Positions 1 to 7,124 of a stretch of DNA of 40,102 bases are shown here, one piece after another. Made by a program: the position numbers and the translations under genes. The notes under the pieces were generated by a model, which was not told where the DNA came from, searched no databases, and saw only the letters and a program-made list of their open reading frames with translations. Numbering within the stretch: position 1 is the first letter of the stretch; every line of letters starts with the position of its first letter. The DNA is taken from the NCBI RefSeq assembly GCF_000146345.1, contig NZ_GL397071.1:531844-571945 (forward strand), written 5' to 3'. The stretch comes from Peptoniphilus duerdenii ATCC BAA-1640. GTDB lineage: Bacteria; Bacillota; Clostridia; Tissierellales; Peptoniphilaceae.

Positions 1-1
1 A

Positions 2-73
2 GAAGAAGCAATAGCGAAATCGTGGCTTGACGAACAGAAACAGAATATAAGGCGTAACAGGTGGGCAAGCTAG
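2..73 (+). CDS. C-terminal tail of an unrecognised gene (5' partial)
   Basis: An open frame enters from the left edge and stops at a TAG at 71-73 after 23 visible residues, rich in charged residues (EEAIAKSWLDEQ, then an Arg/Asn-rich end). It looks like a genuine hydrophilic C-terminus, but it is too short to assign. A relaxase or other mobile-element protein would fit the surroundings, but nothing in the sequence proves it. Confidence 0.35.
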   Translation, partial: EEAIAKSWLDEQKQNIRRNRWAS

Positions 74-467
74 CAACAGATAGCAAAGACCCAAAAGGTA
101 ACCGTAAACCCAAAGCGTAAATTCTGCAAGTAAACGATGAAAGTATTAGGGCTTATCCCGTGAGGTCTCATGGACGAGACTGTCTGTTTGATGTCAAGAG
201 TGAAGGACTAAACTGTATAAAAAAGGCTTGAAATCAAGGGATTTCGAAGAACTGTTTCGGTTTGGGCAAATGATTGGAATCCTTTTTTTAGACCGTTTGA
301 CAACATTTCTGACTACTGGAAAATAGAGGGTGGTAACTACAGAACTGCTTTTTGCCATATTGAGACTACAGAAATGTTGTCAGAGGTGGTTTTGGAGATA
401 TTGAGACTATAGAACTGTTGTAGTTATCTTAGCCACCACGCAAAATGATATAAAAACACTTAAACCG
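74..467. other. Gene-free stretch with direct and inverted repeats
   Basis: No open frame of useful length or with a ribosome binding site was found. A short inverted repeat (GTCTC-ATGGAC-GAGAC) lies near 164-180. From about 299 to 440 there are imperfect direct repeats and a 13-base inverted repeat, listed separately. The function is unknown; a structured RNA or the remains of a regulatory region are possible. Confidence 0.5.
357..421. repeat. Two imperfect 24-base direct repeats
   Basis: The 24-mer ATATTGAGACTACAG... at 357-380 recurs at 398-421 with three mismatches. The part CAGAAATGTTGTC (369-381) is also the exact reverse complement of 299-311, so the first copy can pair with upstream sequence. 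GGTGGTAACTAC near 330-340 is likewise partly complementary to 420-437. There are only two copies, with a 17-base gap, so this is not a CRISPR array. Confidence 0.6.
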
Positions 468-497
468 TTGAAAAAAATTCAAGCTATCTGGTATAAT
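468..497 (+). promoter_or_regulatory. Sigma-A-type promoter
   Basis: A TTGAAA -35 box at 468-473 and a perfect TATAAT -10 box at 492-497 are separated by 18 bases. They lie about 50 bases before a short open frame and about 130 bases before the membrane-protein gene at 627, so they probably drive both. Confidence 0.6.
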
Positions 498-545
498 GCT
501 CGTTAGAATATTGCGTACACATTTGCGTAAGTGAGGAGAACCTAA

Positions 546-614
546 ATGAGCGAAATCATAAAGGGAGAAAAGTGGATTGGGACTAAAGAGGAGACAAAGA
601 ATATAATTTGCTAA
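546..614 (+). CDS. Possible 22-residue leader peptide
   Basis: A good GAGGAG ribosome binding site (532-537) precedes an ATG at 546. The 22-codon frame begins MSEIIKGEKWIG and ends in a TAA that overlaps the AAGGAG ribosome binding site of the next gene (ATG at 627), an arrangement that allows translational coupling. The peptide matches no family I know. It may instead be the surviving start of a deleted gene. Confidence 0.35.
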   Translation: MSEIIKGEKWIGTKEETKNIIC

Positions 615-626
615 GGAGATAGTTTT

Positions 627-1127
627 ATGGATTATATACGAGCGATTCTGGACGGGATTGCAATAGCCGCAATCTTTAACGGTGCAGTGGCAGTCTTGGC
701 ACTTATTAATCCAAGATACTTTTTTGATTCTTATCCAAAGGCAATTCAGAAAGTTGCGCCGGAACAGATGACAAAAAAAGAGAAAAATATAAATTTCATT
801 ATAACAATTGTAATTTGCGGGATTTGTTTCATATATTCAGCAGCAAGTCTTTTCCATACTGGAATTTCAGTTTTTTGGAATCTTTTTTGGATGGGCTATA
901 TTCAGTGGAGCATATTAAACTTAGGAGATTTCTTTTTGTTGGATTGTCTGTTGTTCCAAGGGAAATATAAGGATAAAATCGTCATTCAGGGGACAGAGGG
1001 ACATCCGGATTATGAATTCAGTAACTGGATGAGGCATTTGGCAATCATGGAACATTTTGTAATTACTCCGTTTTTAATTATACCGTTTGTAGCGGCGGTT
1101 CAGGCTTTGATTGTTGGGATATTATAA
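627..1127 (+). CDS. Small integral membrane protein of unknown function
   Basis: A 166-residue protein with about four hydrophobic segments (roughly residues 5-27, 53-75, 80-105 and 140-165), separated by a charged loop after the first (PKAIQKVAPEQMTKKEK) and a polar stretch rich in Asp, Lys and Glu around 110-135. The start has a well-placed AAGGAG box eight bases upstream. No catalytic motif is visible and I cannot name the family. A dehydrogenase-like gene follows about 100 bases downstream on the same strand; similar small membrane proteins sit beside regulator or reductase genes in clostridial genomes, but no function can be inferred. Confidence 0.75.
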   Translation: MDYIRAILDGIAIAAIFNGAVAVLALINPRYFFDSYPKAIQKVAPEQMTKKEKNINFIITIVICGICFIYSAASLFHTGISVFWNLFWMGYIQWSILNLGDFFLLDCLLFQGKYKDKIVIQGTEGHPDYEFSNWMRHLAIMEHFVITPFLIIPFVAAVQALIVGIL

Positions 1128-1227
1128 AGATGAATTTTCGGGTCATTTATCTAAATGGATAGTGAGCTTTTGTTTGGATACGTAAAATACATCGAAATTT
1201 AGGAAGAAACATAAAGGGATCGTGAAG

Positions 1228-2097
1228 ATGAGAGTATTAATTTATGGTGCAGGAGTGATAGGAAGTCTTTATGCGGCTTTGATTTCCGAAGCAGGAGTAG
1301 ATGTATCTTTATATGCTCGTGGAAATCGTTTGAAAGAATTACAAATGCATGGGCTAAGGTATAAAAAAAATAATGAGATTCGGACTGCCAAAGTATCTGT
1401 TTTATCTCGACTGCTGCCGTTAGACAGTTATGATTTTATATTGCTTGCGGTAAGAGAAAATCAGTTACATATTGCTTTGGCGGAACTGAAAGCTAATATA
1501 AGTCCTGTCATTGTAACTATGGTAAATTCTTTAGAAACGTATGATACATGGGAAAAGATTTGTGGAAAAGGACGTATCCTCCCTGCTTTCCCGGGTGCCG
1601 GCGGCGGCTTTGACGGAGATATTTTGGATGCAGCCCTTACGCCTCGCTTTATTCAGCCAACTACAATCGGCATGTCAGGTGGTCGTGAAAAAGAACTGTT
1701 CGATTTGTTCCGATCAGCAATGATTCCATGCCAAGTTGTAAAAGACATGCATTCATGGCAGATTTGTCATCTTGCAATGGTTGTGCCGATTGCGGATGCT
1801 TATTATCATTCAGATGATCCTGAGCATGCCGGAAACGATCGTGTATTAATGAATAAAACAGCGAAGCAAATCAGAAGAAATCTTTTTAATGTTAAAACAA
1901 AAGGAATTAAACTTGTTCCGATAAAAATGAAGTTTTTACAAATTCTTCCATGCTCCATTACGGGGTTTATTCTTGGGATTATTTTTCGAAGCCGTTTTGG
2001 AGAAAAGTTTATGTACCGACATTCAATAAAGGCTCCGGCTGAAATGAGGCGGTTACATGAGCAATTTTATAACTATATAGGTATTTATGGCGAATGA
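1228..2097 (+). CDS. Ketopantoate reductase-like (ApbA/PanE) NAD(P)-dependent dehydrogenase
   Basis: The protein opens with a beta-strand and a Rossmann dinucleotide-binding loop (RVLIYGAGVIGSLYA), followed by an acidic/Arg stretch (LYARGNR) typical of NADPH-binding 2-dehydropantoate 2-reductases. The family reduces ketopantoate to pantoate for coenzyme A synthesis in the cytoplasm, but many paralogues use other substrates. At about 290 residues the length fits. The C-terminal helical domain is divergent: the family Lys that binds substrate can be only loosely placed (KDMHSWQICHLA), so true PanE activity is uncertain. A GTG at 1222 is also in frame, but the AAAGGG box at 1213-1218 is better spaced for the ATG at 1228. 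It stands alone between a membrane protein and mobile-element debris. Confidence 0.75.
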   Translation: MRVLIYGAGVIGSLYAALISEAGVDVSLYARGNRLKELQMHGLRYKKNNEIRTAKVSVLSRLLPLDSYDFILLAVRENQLHIALAELKANISPVIVTMVNSLETYDTWEKICGKGRILPAFPGAGGGFDGDILDAALTPRFIQPTTIGMSGGREKELFDLFRSAMIPCQVVKDMHSWQICHLAMVVPIADAYYHSDDPEHAGNDRVLMNKTAKQIRRNLFNVKTKGIKLVPIKMKFLQILPCSITGFILGIIFRSRFGEKFMYRHSIKAPAEMRRLHEQFYNYIGIYGE

Positions 2098-2207
2098 ACC
2101 GATAAGTGTTTGTAGTTTTTTAAGCTTTTCTAAAAGCATACTGGATGTTTATTCTCAAGCATCCTTCCCTTTGCCAGCTTCCACCCTGCAACGAATGTTA
2201 AGGCTCT

Positions 2208-2254
2208 TTTCTTGATGTAGGGTTATCATCAGGGTAGTCTTAATACATGTGGAG
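2208..2254. repeat. 47-base direct repeat, copy 1
   Basis: Bases 2208-2254 (TTTCTTGATGTAGGG ... CATGTGGAG) match 9263-9309 at 46 of 47 positions, in the same orientation. Weaker similarity extends on the left (CCTGCAACGA). The two copies bracket the IS elements and transporter cluster 1. The surrounding 2098-2418 has no convincing gene; a short degenerate frame ending near 2400 is the only other content. Confidence 0.8.
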
Positions 2255-2447
2255 ACGGTAACTCTATTATCCAAACTTAATACAGAGCACCATTTGGATA
2301 TATAAATAGGTGAAGATGAATTGTCTAAAATTGATAGACAAGAATTTATTACAACGAAAATTAAAAGAATATATAGATATTGCTGGTGAAATAAACGAAT
2401 AAAATTTAAAAAAGGTACGGGGGTGCGGACAAAAAGTTGGACAGTTT

Positions 2448-3407
2448 TTATGCAGCAAATCCAAGTTTTCTCCTATACTCTACAGGACTAAGATTTCCCA
2501 ATGACGTTTTAATACGCTCTTCATTATACCAAGAAATATAATCATTAAGCTCCTGCATGAATTCAAATATGTTGACTCCTGACCAATCCTTATTGTAAAA
2601 CATCTCTTTTTTTAGTCTTCCCAAAAAGCCTTCACAAGCAGCATTGTCGCCAGTACAGCCTTTTTTAGACATGGAGCGAGTAAGGCCCGCCTCATCCATA
2701 CGCTGAATCCAACCCGGCCAACGGTAGTGACATCCACGATCTGAATGGACCGTGGGATTCTCATCGCTCTGAAGAGTGTCTATTGCTTTCTCCAGCATCT
2801 CGTTAACTAGTTTAGCTTCCGGAGAGACGCTGATTGACCATACGCAAACCATACCGTCAAAGCAATCTACGATTGGAGACAGGTAGACTTTGCCGGCCGG
2901 TATGGCAAATTCTGTTATATCAGTAAGCCATTTGCTATTCGGTTGCTCTGCATGGAAGTCGCTCCGGATTAAATTAGGAACAGCCGGGGAAACCTCACCC
3001 TGATAGGAGTTGTACTTCCTCCGCCTTTTTGCGGTAACTACAAGACTTTCTTCGCTCATGATACGGCGGACAACCTTATCTGAAACGGTAATGCCCTCAC
3101 GCTGAAGCAAAGCATGAATGCGACGATAACCGTAACACTTTCGATTTTCGGCAAAGAGCTCTGCAATACGAACTCTTAAGCGAGTATACTTATCCGGCTT
3201 CTTGCGTGTTGCCTCTTGATAATAATAGCTGCTCCGAGAAAGATGCAGGATTGACAGCAATTGCGACAACGAGTAGCGGTTCTTTAAGGCGTCAACGATC
3301 GTTGTCTTTTCCCTGTTGTTCAGGTTTTTCCGGTTGATGCCCGGGTCTTTTTTTATGACTTTGATCGCCTCCCTCAAGATATCTATCTCCATTTGCATTC
3401 CGAGCAT
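2448..3407 (-). CDS. IS3-family transposase OrfB (DDE integrase core)
   Basis: The catalytic half of an IS3/IS150-type transposase. It has an N-terminal helical HTH_21 region with the CYGYRRIHALLQREG motif, then a retroviral-integrase fold with the DDE residues in WLTDITEF, VHSDRGCHYR and NAACEGFLGRLK, and the usual WYNEERIKTSLGNLSPVEYR end. The open frame continues upstream of the listed ATG in the -1 frame relative to orfA (PKDEIVELKQQ), so it is probably made mainly as an OrfAB fusion by -1 frameshifting near the GGGCCC/CCCCAAAG stretch around 3430-3445. Confidence 0.9.
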   Translation of the reverse strand: MLGMQMEIDILREAIKVIKKDPGINRKNLNNREKTTIVDALKNRYSLSQLLSILHLSRSSYYYQEATRKKPDKYTRLRVRIAELFAENRKCYGYRRIHALLQREGITVSDKVVRRIMSEESLVVTAKRRRKYNSYQGEVSPAVPNLIRSDFHAEQPNSKWLTDITEFAIPAGKVYLSPIVDCFDGMVCVWSISVSPEAKLVNEMLEKAIDTLQSDENPTVHSDRGCHYRWPGWIQRMDEAGLTRSMSKKGCTGDNAACEGFLGRLKKEMFYNKDWSGVNIFEFMQELNDYISWYNEERIKTSLGNLSPVEYRRKLGFAA

Positions 3408-3424
3408 TTGCTGTTTTAGCTCTA

Positions 3425-3829
3425 CTATTTCATCCTTTGGGGCCTGGGCCCCTCTTCCGGTTCTCCTCTTGGTCTATCTTTTTCATTCATTAGTGCGGCT
3501 ACTCCCTGTGATACATATAGTTTTCTCCATCTGTAGATTGATGTCCGACTATAACCGGTTTCCTCAGAAACCAATTGTACGTTTTCGCCCTTCATAAAAC
3601 AACGCTCTAAAATTGCGAACTTGGTCTCTACAGAAGGATGCAAAGGATGCTCTTTAGAGTTGTTTATCCTTTTGCGCTCTGCTTTATCCTCAGGAGGATT
3701 TGAGCGTCCCCGGAGCCATTTATACATACCTTGTCGACTGGGATAGCCAAGCTTTTGTATGACTTTAGTAACTGATTGAAACTCATCATGCAGTTGCAAT
3801 GCGGTTTCTCGTTGTTCTTTTGAATACAT
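3425..3829 (-). CDS. IS3-family transposase OrfA (HTH DNA-binding protein)
   Basis: A 134-residue protein with two helix-turn-helix units: an early one (TKVIQKLGYPSRQGMYKWLRG) and a later one (VQLVSEETGYSRTSIYRWRKLY). It binds the element ends and supplies the N-terminal part of the OrfAB transposase. The reading frame ends in a proline/arginine-rich stretch (EEGPRPQRMK), where the ribosome would shift by -1 into orfB. The gene starts almost directly against the IS30 relic, without the expected terminal repeat in front. Confidence 0.88.
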   Translation of the reverse strand: MYSKEQRETALQLHDEFQSVTKVIQKLGYPSRQGMYKWLRGRSNPPEDKAERKRINNSKEHPLHPSVETKFAILERCFMKGENVQLVSEETGYSRTSIYRWRKLYVSQGVAALMNEKDRPRGEPEEGPRPQRMK

Positions 3830-3850
3830 TTCCTGTTCCTTGATATCTTC

Positions 3851-4338
3851 TTTTGACTTTTTTACCTCTACGGGGTAAGTTTCTATTTGTCAGATTGAGG
3901 AAGTAACCTTTACTGATGTAGTTGTAGAGGGTTTTTGTACAAATCTCGTTTCAAAAGAGAGTCCTTCGTTTTCGATCTTCATGATTACCGCATCCGGTGA
4001 ATACTTTTTCTCTATTATCCAGTATTCAACAAAATCATGGAAGAGCTGATCTTTACCTAACTTTAAAGAGGGACCTTTTGCCGTGGTATTGGAATCAATG
4101 AAATCTTGTGCTACATCGGCGCAATAGGAAGTGTATTCTTTCCACAGGATATCACGCTGCGTGATTTCGCCCCTTTTGAGCTCTCGGCTGATTGTTGAGT
4201 GATGAACGCCAAGCATTTCTGCCATCTTATTCTTTGATATTCTCTCCTTAGCAGGTTTCCTGTGATTCTCCATGACCATCCTTTCTAAGGTTTGACGATC
4301 TTGATAAGTTAAATGGCTTCCTTTTTCTCGAGTAGTGG
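3851..4338 (-). pseudogene. IS30-family transposase, 5' part only, frameshifted
   Basis: The minus strand encodes the N-terminal DNA-binding part of an IS30 transposase: GSHLTYQDRQTLERM lies upstream of the nearest ATG (4279) in the same frame, then the HTH segment SKNKMAEMLGVHHSTISREL and the YSPDAVIMKIENEGL block. At about 3940-3955 the frame breaks. The expected CTKTLYNYISKGYFLNL motif continues in another frame, followed by NLPRRGKKVKRRYQ. The gene then stops at the IS3 element, so the whole DDE domain is missing. Confidence 0.85.
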
Positions 4339-4349
4339 TACAATATACT

Positions 4350-4414
4350 TAATCCATGGCTTCTACTTTGTGTTTTTGTGGGTAGCAACACTTTATCAGA
4401 TTAGCCATGGATTA
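4350..4414. repeat. 12-base perfect inverted repeat
   Basis: TAATCCATGGCT at 4350-4361 is the exact reverse complement of AGCCATGGATTA at 4403-4414, with a 41-base loop. It lies just outside the start of the IS30 relic and upstream of the tetR promoter. It may be an IS30 terminal structure or a long-loop operator; no T-run follows, so it is not a terminator. Confidence 0.6.
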
Positions 4415-4470
4415 TTTTATTTATTTGTTGCATTTCATATTACAAGTCACCATAAAGTATATTCCGAAAA

Positions 4471-4488
4471 AGTTAGTTGACGCTAACT
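4471..4488 (+). promoter_or_regulatory. Operator-like palindrome over the cluster 1 tetR promoter
   Basis: AGTTAG-N6-CTAACT, a perfect six-base dyad. Its six-base spacer is the -35 box itself (TTGACG). The same palindrome lies at 5176-5193 before the ABC genes, and its core GTTAG-N6-CTAAC recurs at 11209-11224 before the cluster 2 tetR. Position and recurrence point to a TetR-family operator, with autorepression likely. Confidence 0.7.
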
Positions 4489-4505
4489 TAAAATGATGCT
4501 ACAAT
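4477..4505 (+). promoter_or_regulatory. Promoter of the cluster 1 tetR
   Basis: TTGACG at 4477-4482 and TACAAT at 4500-4505 with an optimal 17-base spacer. The -35 box lies inside the GTTAG-N6-CTAAC operator, so repressor binding would block RNA polymerase. Confidence 0.7.
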
Positions 4506-4529
4506 AAAACTGACAGTTTTGTCAGTTTT
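4506..4529. promoter_or_regulatory. Second palindrome at the tetR transcription start
   Basis: AAAACTGACA-GTTT-TGTCAGTTTT, a perfect ten-base dyad starting immediately after the -10 box. It could be a second operator at the start site or a 5' hairpin in the mRNA. Its sequence differs from the AGTTAG operator. Confidence 0.55.
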
Positions 4530-4552
4530 GTTTACAAAGAGAGGTATATATT

Positions 4553-5158
4553 TTGGAAGGGAAAAAACAAAAAGTCAGTCAAATCAGAAAAAAAGAAATA
4601 TTAGATGCAGCTAAAAAGGTTTTTTTAAGGAAGGGTTTTGCTGACACGGTAATGGAAGATATTATTGTTGAAACCTCGCTTTCTCGAGGAGGTGTGTATT
4701 ACCATTACAAAAATAAAGTTGAAATATTACATGATTTAATGCGAGAAGGTATGGCTTATCGAGTCGATAAGATTAATGAAGTTCTGGCAGAGTATTCGGG
4801 AGAGTTAGATGCTAATGCTGTAGCACATATGATTGTCGATAAAGTACTTGATGAAAGTGAACTCATGAGCGTATATGCCATATTTCTTCAGGCTACGAAA
4901 AACAATGATGACCTAAAGAATTTGTTCCCAATTTTGGTCGAAGAATCCTTAAAGGCTACATATATAGGAGTTAAAGCTGCAAAGAAAGATGGGTGTGAAT
5001 ATCTCACAAATGACTTTTTAATATTTTTTATGAATACAGTTATACTAGGTTGTGAAATCTTAGATGGGGCAAGGGATAGCTTTATAAATAATAGAGAGTT
5101 TTTTATAGAAATAATAAAGCTGTTTATTGATAGTTATGAAAAAGGTAAAATAAGGTAA
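4553..5158 (+). CDS. TetR/AcrR-family transcriptional regulator (cluster 1)
   Basis: A 201-residue protein of standard TetR size. Residues 12-58 form the N-terminal HTH (RKKEILDAAKKVFLRKGF ... LSRGGVYYHYKNKVEIL); the rest is the helical ligand-binding and dimerisation domain, which does not reveal the ligand. The start is a TTG at 4553, chosen because an AGAGAGG box lies about eight bases upstream and there is no better ATG. The two ABC genes follow 50 bases later in the same direction, and the same palindrome precedes both tetR and the ABC pair, so this protein probably represses both and is released by a molecule handled by the transporter. Confidence 0.88.
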   Translation: MEGKKQKVSQIRKKEILDAAKKVFLRKGFADTVMEDIIVETSLSRGGVYYHYKNKVEILHDLMREGMAYRVDKINEVLAEYSGELDANAVAHMIVDKVLDESELMSVYAIFLQATKNNDDLKNLFPILVEESLKATYIGVKAAKKDGCEYLTNDFLIFFMNTVILGCEILDGARDSFINNREFFIEIIKLFIDSYEKGKIR

Positions 5159-5175
5159 TTTTTTTTAAAACTAAT

Positions 5176-5193
5176 AGTTAGTATAAGCTAACT
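5176..5193 (+). promoter_or_regulatory. Operator-like palindrome before the cluster 1 ABC genes
   Basis: AGTTAG-TATAAG-CTAACT, with the same arms and spacer length as the site at 4471-4488. It lies between the tetR stop codon and the AAGGAG ribosome binding site of the first ABC gene, so the repressor could also act here, on an internal promoter or as a roadblock. Confidence 0.7.
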
Positions 5194-5210
5194 GAAAAGG
5201 AGATGAGTTA

Positions 5211-7121
5211 ATGAAGAAAAAAAATGATGAGTTGATTTGCTCTGCTTCGGACAGCAAGAAACTCAAGCAAAATAAAAATTTAATAAAAGAGGTAGAGAGT
5301 TTAAACTTGGATGTTCCTGATGAGATTATGCAGCGAATCGAAAGTGATGTAGAGCAAAGCGAAAAAAAACCTAAAATCAGTGTGGGTGGTTTAAATAAAG
5401 CACTTATGAGTGTAGCACCTGAGTATAAGGGTAGGATGCGAATTTCTATTATTTTTGCCTGCATTGGTGAGCTTTTTAGTTTTTCTACTTATTTCTTTAG
5501 TGCTTATGCAGCAGGATGGCTTATAAAAAATGCCGGGGGTAATCCGGTCAGCTTTCATGCGTTAATGAAATATGCTTTTTTTGCAATAGGATCACTGCTC
5601 CTTTACTTTATATTTACAGGATTTAGCACAACTATTTCACATAAAACCTCATTTTCCATACTTGCAAAACTTAGACAGACTTTGTTTGAAAAATTAAAGG
5701 TAATTCCAATGGGGTACTTGGTGGATAATCCTGTAGGTAAAATTAAGGTAATTATCATGGATCGAGTAGCAGATATGGAAGACTGGGTAGCCCATTTGAT
5801 GCCTGAACTACCTAGCAGGCTTTTGCATCCGATACTTTGCACAGTTATTTTGTTTTATTTAGATTGGCGCATAGGATTATCAATATTTGTGCCGCTACCA
5901 ATTGTTTTTGTCGGGATGATTACAATGATGTATAAATACCGTAGTAGAATGGCGGTGTGGTTATCAAGTTATGCCAATGTTGCCGACAGAAGTGCTGAGT
6001 ATGTTCGTGGAATCCCTGTAATCAAAGCATTTGCACAAGACAAAGTTTCGTATGGTAAATTTGCAGATGCGGTAAAATTCTACCATTTTTCAACGATGAA
6101 ATGGTGGAAGCAAAGTTGGTTTGGCAAAGCACTTATGACGGCTGCAATGATGACACCACAGATAGTGAGCTTACCTTTCGCTTTCTATTTATATGGGAAC
6201 GGGCAAATAGGCATTGAAACATTGCTTTTATCACTTATTCTGCCAATTGCTATCCTTCCACAAGCTTTTGCAATCATGATGAGCTTTGAACTTTTTCAGA
6301 TGGCTTCCAATACTTGGGTATCCATACAAGAATTGCTTGATATGCCTGATCAAAAACGTCCTGATGCAGAAAATAAAGTTACTATAGATAGGGGCAAGGG
6401 AATAAAATTTGATAAGGTAAGTTTTTCTTATCATGACGGAACCGAGGTATTGCATAATATTTCTTTTGAAACAAGCCCCGGAGAAGTGACTGCGCTTGTC
6501 GGGCCTTCAGGTGGTGGAAAATCTACAATTGCAAAGCTTTTAGCAGGATTTTGGGATCAGTCATCGGGTAAAATTTCCATTGGTAATGTTGATACAAAGA
6601 ATATTTCATTTAAACAGCTTGCTGAAGAGATTTCTTACGTTTCACAAGATAATTTTCTTTTCGATGTAAGTATTAGAGATAATATTCGTCTTGGCAAGCC
6701 TAATGCAACCGAAGATGAAATTATTTCAGCGGCAAAAGCTGCTCATTGTCATGACTTTATTATGGCACTTCCTAAAGGGTATGATACAAAAGCAGGAGAA
6801 GCAGGAGGAGCAATGTCGGGCGGTGAAAGACAGAGAATAACTCTTGCCAGAGCAATTTTGAAACCTGCATCAACCATTATTTTGGATGAGGCGACAGCTT
6901 ATGCCGATCCTGAAAACGAAGCTCTAATCCAAGAAGCAATATCGAATCTCGTAAAGGGAAAAAATCTTGTGATGGTTGCTCATAGGTTAAATACAATCAA
7001 GCAGGCACACCAAATAATTCTAATCGATAAAGGTCAAATTATAGCCAAGGGTAAACATGAAGAACTGATGGAAGAGCCACTTTATGCAAGCCTGTGGAAA
7101 CAATATTTAGGGGAGGAATAA
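5211..7121 (+). CDS. Exporter-fold ABC half-transporter, first subunit of cluster 1
   Basis: A 636-residue membrane ATPase. Residues 1-70 are a hydrophilic extension (low hydrophobicity, many Lys/Glu) absent from the paralogues in this window. About 75-360 is a six-helix type IV (exporter-fold) membrane domain. About 395-630 is the nucleotide-binding domain, with Walker A GPSGGGKST near residue 431, signature MSGGERQR near 535, Walker B IILDEAT with Asp 559/Glu 560, and the switch His near 591. All ATPase motifs are intact. It should pair with the next gene, three bases away, as a heterodimer in the cytoplasmic membrane. The NBD pattern (VRDNI-like loop, HDFIMALPKGYDT) recalls YbtPQ/IrtAB-type siderophore transporters as well as multidrug exporters, so direction and substrate are open. 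Confidence 0.88.
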   Translation: MKKKNDELICSASDSKKLKQNKNLIKEVESLNLDVPDEIMQRIESDVEQSEKKPKISVGGLNKALMSVAPEYKGRMRISIIFACIGELFSFSTYFFSAYAAGWLIKNAGGNPVSFHALMKYAFFAIGSLLLYFIFTGFSTTISHKTSFSILAKLRQTLFEKLKVIPMGYLVDNPVGKIKVIIMDRVADMEDWVAHLMPELPSRLLHPILCTVILFYLDWRIGLSIFVPLPIVFVGMITMMYKYRSRMAVWLSSYANVADRSAEYVRGIPVIKAFAQDKVSYGKFADAVKFYHFSTMKWWKQSWFGKALMTAAMMTPQIVSLPFAFYLYGNGQIGIETLLLSLILPIAILPQAFAIMMSFELFQMASNTWVSIQELLDMPDQKRPDAENKVTIDRGKGIKFDKVSFSYHDGTEVLHNISFETSPGEVTALVGPSGGGKSTIAKLLAGFWDQSSGKISIGNVDTKNISFKQLAEEISYVSQDNFLFDVSIRDNIRLGKPNATEDEIISAAKAAHCHDFIMALPKGYDTKAGEAGGAMSGGERQRITLARAILKPASTIILDEATAYADPENEALIQEAISNLVKGKNLVMVAHRLNTIKQAHQIILIDKGQIIAKGKHEELMEEPLYASLWKQYLGEE

Positions 7122-7124
7122 GAC

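Larger units (their letters stand above)
2419..3845 (-). mobile_element. IS3-family (IS150-like) insertion sequence, one end missing
   Basis: The element carries overlapping orfA and orfB on the minus strand in the usual IS3 layout. Its downstream end is recognisable near 2419-2444 as GGGTGCGGACAAAAAGTTGG followed by ACAG, a typical IS150-group terminus. No matching inverted terminus is found upstream of orfA: the IS30 relic runs to within about 20-30 bases of the orfA start. The element therefore appears to have lost its left end and is probably immobile by itself. Confidence 0.8.

Noticed and set aside
2-180. 3' end of a group II intron or other ribozyme
   Set aside because: No domain V-like hairpin or reverse-transcriptase motif could be recognised; only a short hairpin near 164-180 is present.
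299-437. Possible CRISPR array
   Set aside because: Only two imperfect copies 41 bases apart start to start, no regular spacers and no cas gene in the window.
2267-2464. Minus-strand frame of 65 codons at the IS3 end
   Set aside because: It runs across the terminus of the IS element, has low-complexity Phe/Ile/Ser composition and no ribosome binding site.
4553-5158. Tetracycline resistance determinant because of TetR-type regulators
   Set aside because: TetR here names a regulator fold only. No TetA-type efflux protein or ribosomal protection protein is present; the neighbours are ABC and ECF transporters.
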